Shown: positions 60,853 to 64,000 of the stretch, piece after piece
How the letters are laid out: each line of letters opens with the position of its first letter
Position numbering within the stretch: the stretch's first letter is position 1
Source of the DNA: Buttiauxella warmboldiae
GTDB taxonomy: Bacteria > Pseudomonadota > Gammaproteobacteria > Enterobacterales > Enterobacteriaceae
Direction: 5' to 3'
Assembly: GCF_003818135.1 (NCBI RefSeq)
Contig: NZ_RPOH01000030.1
Location: forward strand, 78,415-142,414
DNA: 64,000 bases
Notes under the pieces: generated by a model
Seen by the model: the letters and a program-made list of their open reading frames with translations, nothing else
Told to the model about the DNA's origin: nothing
Database searches by the model: none
Translations under genes and position numbers: made by a program

Positions 60853-61881
60853 TCAGCTTTGCCGCAGCTGCAAATCCAGCGGCGTCTTACTCGGCTCACC
60901 ACCAATCTCTCGCGCAAGTTTCGGCACCATGTAGCCGGAAATCAACGTTAGCAGCTCACGCATAATGATTCTGGCTTCGTCGTCACTCACCATGAAGTGG
61001 GCCGCGCCCTGCACTTTATCCAATACATGCAGGTAATAAGGTATCACTCCCGCATCAAACAGCGCGTTGCTCAGGTTGGCAAGCGTCCGGGCATTGTCGT
61101 TTACACCGCGTAGCAGCACGCTCTGGTTAAGCAGCGTCACGCCCGCCTGGCGTAAATTCGCCATCGCCGCTCTGAATTCGTCACCGATTTCCTGTGCGTG
61201 ATTAATATGATTAACCAGAATCACCTGCAGGCGCGAACTGGCCAGTAGGGTAACCAGCGTAGCGGTGATACGAGCCGGGATCACAATCGGCAAGCGGCTG
61301 TGAATGCGTAACCGCTTAATATGCGGGATAGCTTCCAGTCCGGCGAGCAGCCACTCCAGTTCACTATCTTTCGCCATCAGCGGATCGCCACCGGAGAAAA
61401 TAATTTCGTCCAGTTCCGGATGTTCACTGATGTATGAGATAGCGGCCTGCCAGTTGCGCTTGTTTCCCTGGTTATCGGAATACGGGAAATGGCGGCGGAA
61501 GCAATAACGGCAGTTGACCGCACAGCCACCTTTTACCAGCAATAGTGCCCGGTTGCGGTATTTGTGCAGCAGTCCGGGCACCACGCTGTGCTGCTCATCA
61601 AGAGGATCGATGCTGAAGCCTGGAGCAGCAACAAACTCCTCCTTTGCGGTTAACACCTGGCGCAAAAGTGGGTCATCAGGATTGCCTTTTTCCATGCGAG
61701 CGACAAAAGCCCGCGGTACGCGCAGGGCAAAAAGTCGACGTGCATCGCGTCCCGCCAGCAGCTCTTTATCGGCGTCCAGATTTAAAATATGCAGCAGTTC
61801 GTCGGGATCGGTTATAACATCGGCAAGTTGCGTTAACCAATCTTCTCTGCGGGGGGGATTTAGGGTTACAATGTGTGCCAT
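60853..61881 (-). CDS. epmB: EF-P lysine 2,3-aminomutase EpmB
   Basis: EpmB turns lysine into beta-lysine, which EpmA attaches to EF-P Lys34. The 342-residue radical-SAM enzyme has CAVNCRYC (Cys120, 124, 127) and FSGGDPLM, plus the PLP-binding C-terminal region. Divergent from efp, its final target, with 40 bases between start codons. Confidence 0.97.
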   Translation of the reverse strand: MAHIVTLNPPRREDWLTQLADVITDPDELLHILNLDADKELLAGRDARRLFALRVPRAFVARMEKGNPDDPLLRQVLTAKEEFVAAPGFSIDPLDEQHSVVPGLLHKYRNRALLLVKGGCAVNCRYCFRRHFPYSDNQGNKRNWQAAISYISEHPELDEIIFSGGDPLMAKDSELEWLLAGLEAIPHIKRLRIHSRLPIVIPARITATLVTLLASSRLQVILVNHINHAQEIGDEFRAAMANLRQAGVTLLNQSVLLRGVNDNARTLANLSNALFDAGVIPYYLHVLDKVQGAAHFMVSDDEARIIMRELLTLISGYMVPKLAREIGGEPSKTPLDLQLRQS

Positions 61882-61921
61882 TTTTTGGCTAAGCTACCAA
61901 TTAACAATTTCAGAGGGCCTT

Positions 61922-62488
61922 ATGGCGACTTATTCTAGCAACGATTTCCGTGCCGGTCTTAAAATCATGTTCGAAGGCGAACCTTACGCAGTCGAATCCA
62001 GTGAGTTTGTGAAACCAGGTAAAGGCCAGGCTTTTGCCCGCGTTAAAATGCGCCGCCTGCTGACAGGCACCCGCGTGGAGAAAACGTTCAAATCTACCGA
62101 CTCCGCTGAAGGCGCAGACGTTATCGATATGAACCTGACTTACCTGTACAACGACGGTGAGTTCTACCACTTCATGAATAACGAAACCTTCGAGCAGCTG
62201 GCTGCGGATGAGAAGGCTATCGGTGATAATGCTAAATGGATGCTGGATCAGGCCGAGTGTATCGTGACCCTGTGGAACGGCCGTCCAATCGCGGTACAGC
62301 CGCCAAACTTCGTAGAGCTGGAAATCGTGGAAACCGATCCAGGTCTGAAAGGCGATACTGCTGGTACCGGTGGTAAGCCTGCAACACTGTCTACTGGTGC
62401 CGTTGTTAAGGTACCTTTGTTCGTGCAGATTGGCGAAGTGATCAAAGTTGACACCCGCTCTGGCGAATACGTTTCTCGCGTGAAGTAA
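61922..62488 (+). CDS. efp: Translation elongation factor P
   Basis: EF-P relieves ribosome stalling at polyproline stretches. 188 residues as in E. coli, with the modified Lys34 in KPGKGQA. Three OB-like domains; ends GEYVSRVK. The start ATG follows AGAGGG. The longer in-frame upstream extension, which runs antisense through epmB, is an artefact. Confidence 0.98.
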   Translation: MATYSSNDFRAGLKIMFEGEPYAVESSEFVKPGKGQAFARVKMRRLLTGTRVEKTFKSTDSAEGADVIDMNLTYLYNDGEFYHFMNNETFEQLAADEKAIGDNAKWMLDQAECIVTLWNGRPIAVQPPNFVELEIVETDPGLKGDTAGTGGKPATLSTGAVVKVPLFVQIGEVIKVDTRSGEYVSRVK

Positions 62489-62549
62489 GGCGTGAAGGTC
62501 GGCGGTGGCGCGCTTTGCGCATCATCGCCGCTTGCTAAAGGTAGGGAAG

Positions 62550-62684
62550 ATGAACCGTTTGATTAAAAATTTACTTTTCATCACGTTATTAACGACGATT
62601 CTGTCGGGGTGTAACACCACTCGCGGCTTTGGCGAAGATCTCAAGCATCTTGGCGGTTCAATCGAGCGCGCTGCAAACAAGTAA
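62550..62684 (+). CDS. ecnA: Entericidin A
   Basis: A 44-residue lipoprotein with lipobox LSGC (Cys21) and the family tail TTRGFGEDLKHLGGSIERA. EcnA is the antidote-type partner of entericidin B. GGGAAG precedes the ATG. Lies 61 bases after efp and just before ecnB, as in E. coli. Too short for most gene finders. Confidence 0.93.
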   Translation: MNRLIKNLLFITLLTTILSGCNTTRGFGEDLKHLGGSIERAANK

Positions 62685-62786
62685 TTTCCAACTCTCCTAA
62701 AAATCTGCTTTTTCCTTCAGCCTGCTAATTTTTGTCTATGCTTTAACTGCTATACACAAACAATACGGTCAAAAAAGGAAACGGTC

Positions 62787-62933
62787 ATGATTAAGAAAAC
62801 TATTGCAGCGGTCTTTTCTCTCGTGGTGCTTTCGTCTTTACTGACGGCGTGTAATACGACTAAAGGTGTTGGTGAAGATATTCAGGATGGCGGTCAGGCG
62901 ATTTCCGGAGCCGCAACCAAAGCGCAGAATTAA
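62787..62933 (+). CDS. ecnB: Entericidin B
   Basis: A 48-residue membrane lipoprotein, as long as E. coli EcnB, with lipobox LTAC and the tail [20 protein letters not shown]. It is linked to programmed lysis in stationary phase, under sigma-S control in E. coli. AAGGAA precedes the ATG. The 102-base gap after ecnA leaves room for its own promoter. Confidence 0.94.
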   Translation: MIKKTIAAVFSLVVLSSLLTACNTTKGVGEDIQDGGQAISGAATKAQN

Positions 62934-62940
62934 TGCAGCA

Positions 62941-62972
62941 CATAACGGTACGGCTCATGCCCGTACCGTTAT
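62941..62972 (+). terminator. Hairpin after ecnB
   Basis: CATAACGGTACGG-loop-CCGTACCGTTATG is a perfect 13-bp stem, 7 bases after the ecnB stop. The T-tract is poor (TTAGAATCG...TTTCTTATT), so termination may be partial, but it separates ecnB from the riboswitch. Confidence 0.65.
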
Positions 62973-62995
62973 GTTAGAATCGCTTTCTTATTAGC

Positions 62996-63042
62996 CTTAT
63001 GGGACGACCCATAAGCGCTTCTTGCTTTCCGGGGACGGCCCC
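62996..63042 (+). promoter_or_regulatory. Guanidine-II riboswitch (mini-ykkC) of gdx
   Basis: Two hairpins with ACGR loops: CTTATGGG-ACGA-CCCATAAG (62996-63015) and GGGG-ACGG-CCCC (63031-63042). This is the defining pattern of the guanidine-II class. It ends 15 bases before the sugE/gdx start, so ligand binding probably frees the ribosome-binding site (translational control). Confidence 0.95.
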
Positions 63043-63057
63043 ATAACGGAGCTGTAT

Positions 63058-63375
63058 ATGGCCTGGTTTATTCTTGTTATTGCCGGTTTATTAGAAGTTG
63101 TCTGGGCCGTTGGCCTGAAATATACCCATGGTTTTACCCGCCTGTGGCCAAGCATGATCACGATAGTGGCGATGATTGTCAGTATTGCATTGCTGTCATG
63201 GTCGATGAAAACGTTGCCTACCGGTACGGCTTACGCCATCTGGACGGGGATTGGCGCAGTCGGCGCGGCGACTACGGGTATCTTGTTACTGGGCGAATCA
63301 GCAAACCTGGCCCGCATTGCGAGCCTTGCGTTGATTGTCGTTGGGATTATTGGTCTGAAACTCAGCACTCATTAA
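63058..63375 (+). CDS. sugE: Guanidinium exporter Gdx (SugE)
   Basis: A 105-residue SMR-family protein with four helices, conserved Glu13 in [18 protein letters not shown], and [15 protein letters not shown]. It exports guanidinium, in agreement with the riboswitch upstream. The ATG at 63058 is preceded by CGGAG. Its stop overlaps the blc stop by 4 bases (TTAA) on the opposite strand. Confidence 0.97.
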   Translation: MAWFILVIAGLLEVVWAVGLKYTHGFTRLWPSMITIVAMIVSIALLSWSMKTLPTGTAYAIWTGIGAVGAATTGILLLGESANLARIASLALIVVGIIGLKLSTH

Positions 63376-63905
63376 CCGGCGGGCTGTTTAACCCACAATA
63401 GCCTCTCGACCGGAAAACCCTGACGAGTCGCGATATCAAGCATCTGCTGTTTGGCTTCTGCACTGATAGATGGGGTACGCGACAATATCCACAGATACTC
63501 TTTATCCGGCCCGCATACCAGTGCGTGCCGGTACTCCTTATCCAGCGCTATCACGTTATAGCCACCGTAAAACGGCCCGAAGAACGAGACTTTCAATGCT
63601 GCGCGGCCCGGGTCACCTGTGAAGTAAGCTTTGCCAACGCTTTGCTGCCACATCTGCCTGTCAGGGTTAAAACCCCGGTTGATGATTCGAATCCCGCCAT
63701 CGTCCATGGCGCTGTAGGTCGCGGTCACCTGCTCCAGTCCACTTTCAAATTGGTGATCAAGGCGGGCAATTTCATACCATTTACCAAGATACCGTTTAGC
63801 GTCAAAGTTATTCACCACCGTAGTGCCGGGGGGAGGAGCAGGGGTGCTACAGGCAACAACAAGAAACGCAACAGCAAGAGTGGTGATAATCGGCCAGATG
63901 CGCAT
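63372..63905 (-). CDS. blc: Outer-membrane lipocalin Blc
   Basis: A 177-residue bacterial lipocalin, the E. coli length, with lipobox VVAC (Cys19) and the lipocalin signature [13 protein letters not shown] (about 40-52). It binds fatty acids and lysophospholipids at the outer membrane. Convergent with sugE. No ampC or frd gene is seen upstream within the window. Confidence 0.97.
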   Translation of the reverse strand: MRIWPIITTLAVAFLVVACSTPAPPPGTTVVNNFDAKRYLGKWYEIARLDHQFESGLEQVTATYSAMDDGGIRIINRGFNPDRQMWQQSVGKAYFTGDPGRAALKVSFFGPFYGGYNVIALDKEYRHALVCGPDKEYLWILSRTPSISAEAKQQMLDIATRQGFPVERLLWVKQPAG

Positions 63906-64000
63906 AGCTAATTCCTTCTATATATAGTTAGCTAAGTGTAGATGACCTCCGGGAAAAACCTCCGTATCACCAAATATCGACACGATTGTGGATAACTTTG

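Noticed and set aside
61514..61921. N-terminal extension of EF-P
   Set aside because: The extension runs antisense through epmB; the native 188-residue start with a ribosome-binding site is at 61922.

Overview
This is a chromosomal window from a member of the Enterobacteriaceae close to, but not, Escherichia coli. Many proteins match E. coli in sequence and length (DiaA, RsmI, FdhF, Acs, DcuA, AspA, GroEL, EpmB, EF-P, Blc). The gene order joins blocks that lie apart in E. coli (the dolP-rnpB block, the fdhF-acs-actP block and the pheU-to-blc block). Coding density is high. I saw no transposase, integrase or CRISPR array.

Layout. 1-4.1 kb: dolP (cut by the window edge), diaA, yraN, lpoA and divergent rsmI. 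4.1-14.6 kb: an N-acetylgalactosamine regulon. It has the PTS (agaVWEF), the deacetylase agaA, the deaminase/isomerase agaS, both tagatose-bisphosphate aldolase subunits (kbaZ, kbaY), the repressor agaR with several operator-like sites, and an AT-rich periplasmic GH36-type glycosidase that could feed the pathway. 14.6-17.1 kb: an MFS exporter and a divergent LysR regulator. 17.2-20.2 kb: rnpB with a partial tandem repeat of its 3' end, then fdhF, a selenoprotein gene read through an in-frame TGA. 20.4-24.4 kb: acs-yjcH-actP. 24.8-26.9 kb: an orphan FliA-type sigma factor and an EamA transporter behind a possible attenuator. 26.9-33.8 kb: yghX, yghU, a dehydroshikimate/shikimate catabolic operon and a cspA-type cold-shock gene.

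33.8-43.6 kb: a nine-gene minus-strand operon in which all but one junction overlap or abut. It encodes a Ser-type sulfatase, its radical-SAM maturase, a MoxR ATPase, DUF58, DUF4381, two VWA proteins, a BatD-like protein and a HAD phosphatase. This is a MoxR/VWA chaperone-like module joined to a sulfatase. After a decayed diguanylate cyclase, 44.6-50.6 kb holds a five-gene envelope cassette: an MscS-family channel, three outer-membrane beta-barrel proteins and a DUF4056 protein. Four of the five genes overlap at their ends. This cassette and the MoxR-sulfatase operon are the best candidates for undescribed systems.

50.7-64 kb: a GNAT gene, tRNA-Phe with a 166-bp tandem repeat of its 3' end and terminator, yjdC, dsbD (with an in-frame palindromic insertion), cutA, dcuA, aspA, fxsA, groES-groEL behind a sigma-32 promoter, yjeI, epmB/efp, entericidins ecnA and ecnB, a guanidine-II riboswitch with gdx (sugE), and blc.
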